A stretch of DNA of 6,101 bases, taken from Bacillota bacterium (GTDB lineage Bacteria; Bacillota; Clostridia; DSM-8532). The notes beneath the pieces are model-generated. The model ran no database searches and was not told where the DNA came from. It worked only from the letters and a program-made list of their open reading frames with translations. Position numbers and translations under genes: made by a program. Shown piece by piece: positions 5,973 to 6,101 of this stretch (position 1 is the stretch's first letter; each line of letters starts with the position of its first letter). The stretch is from the NCBI GenBank assembly GCA_023440865.1, contig JAEXRM010000055.1:1-6101 (forward strand). Reading direction: 5' to 3'.

Positions 5973-6101
5973 TCACACCGCTTCGGTTCTCACCACATCC
6001 GGCCCGTACGACGGCACGATGCGCTCCCCGGGGCGGACGACCAGCGCCTCCCCGTCGTGAAACACGCCGCCGAGCAGCCGTTCCATCAGACCCTTGGCGC
6101 C
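5973..6101 (-). CDS. C-terminal fragment, possibly DUF1638-like
   Basis: An open frame enters from the right edge on the minus strand and ends at TGA (5975-5973); the last 42 residues are visible. It reads through LMERLLGGVFHDGEALVV and RPGERIVPSYGP to a short tail, RTEAV. The pattern R-L-L-x-G followed by a short acidic stretch, V-V-x-P-G-x-R-I resembles the end of DUF1638 proteins, which often sit in corrinoid methyltransferase clusters beside the activator gene. That match is from memory on a very short piece and is tentative. The frame is supported by good coding character right up to the stop and by the 41-bp gap to the activator, typical of an operon. Confidence 0.55.
   Translation of the reverse strand, partial: GAKGLMERLLGGVFHDGEALVVRPGERIVPSYGPDVVRTEAV

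Noticed and set aside
5932..5976. Longer activator start at GTG 5976
   Set aside because: It has no ribosome binding site, overlaps the upstream stop codon, and adds 15 residues before the normal ferredoxin start.

Overview
This GC-rich window looks like part of a corrinoid-dependent methyl-transfer locus from a strictly anaerobic bacterium. Four gene types support that: a free-standing corrinoid protein with the B12-binding D-x-H-x-x-G signature, an MtaA/uroporphyrinogen-decarboxylase-like methyltransferase, a ferredoxin-plus-ASKHA reductive activator of corrinoid proteins (RACo type), and a PocR-AraC regulator. The ECF-type transporter fragment and the strong Shine-Dalgarno sequences fit a high-GC Clostridia/Firmicutes-like, Coriobacteriia or Synergistota organism, but the sequence does not settle the lineage.

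Layout. The left edge (2-235, +) holds the C-terminus of an ECF transporter S-component-like membrane protein. After a 167-bp promoter region comes the corrinoid protein (403-1035, +), which ends in a long stem-loop with a T-rich tail. It converges on the MtaA-like methyltransferase (2196-1201, -), which has its own terminator hairpin. A 336-bp divergent regulatory region (2197-2532) separates that gene from the PocR/AraC-type regulator (2533-3843, +). Next is a 168-bp stretch with a GC-rich hairpin and a four-unit, 20-21-bp tandem repeat. The repeat runs into the 3' end of the RACo-type activator (5931-4012, -). That gene is preceded, 41 bp away on the same strand, by the C-terminus of another protein (6101-5973, -), tentatively DUF1638-like.

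How the parts would work together (inference from known families): a substrate-specific methyltransferase, not present here, would methylate the Co(I) corrinoid protein. The MtaA-like enzyme would move the methyl group between the corrinoid protein and a thiol or tetrahydrofolate acceptor. The activator would use a [2Fe-2S] centre and ATP to re-reduce corrinoid that has oxidised to Co(II). The PocR/AraC protein would sense an effector and switch the genes on.

The most interesting signal is regulatory. The promoters of the corrinoid protein, the methyltransferase and the regulator each have a good -10 box and a poor -35. Each also carries a CAAA-type motif 36-37 bp upstream of the -10. Four sites fit SYAAAAANCGKNC exactly or with one mismatch, and a fifth is weaker. 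This suggests a local regulon under the PocR/AraC protein. The substrate methylated by the system cannot be told from this window.
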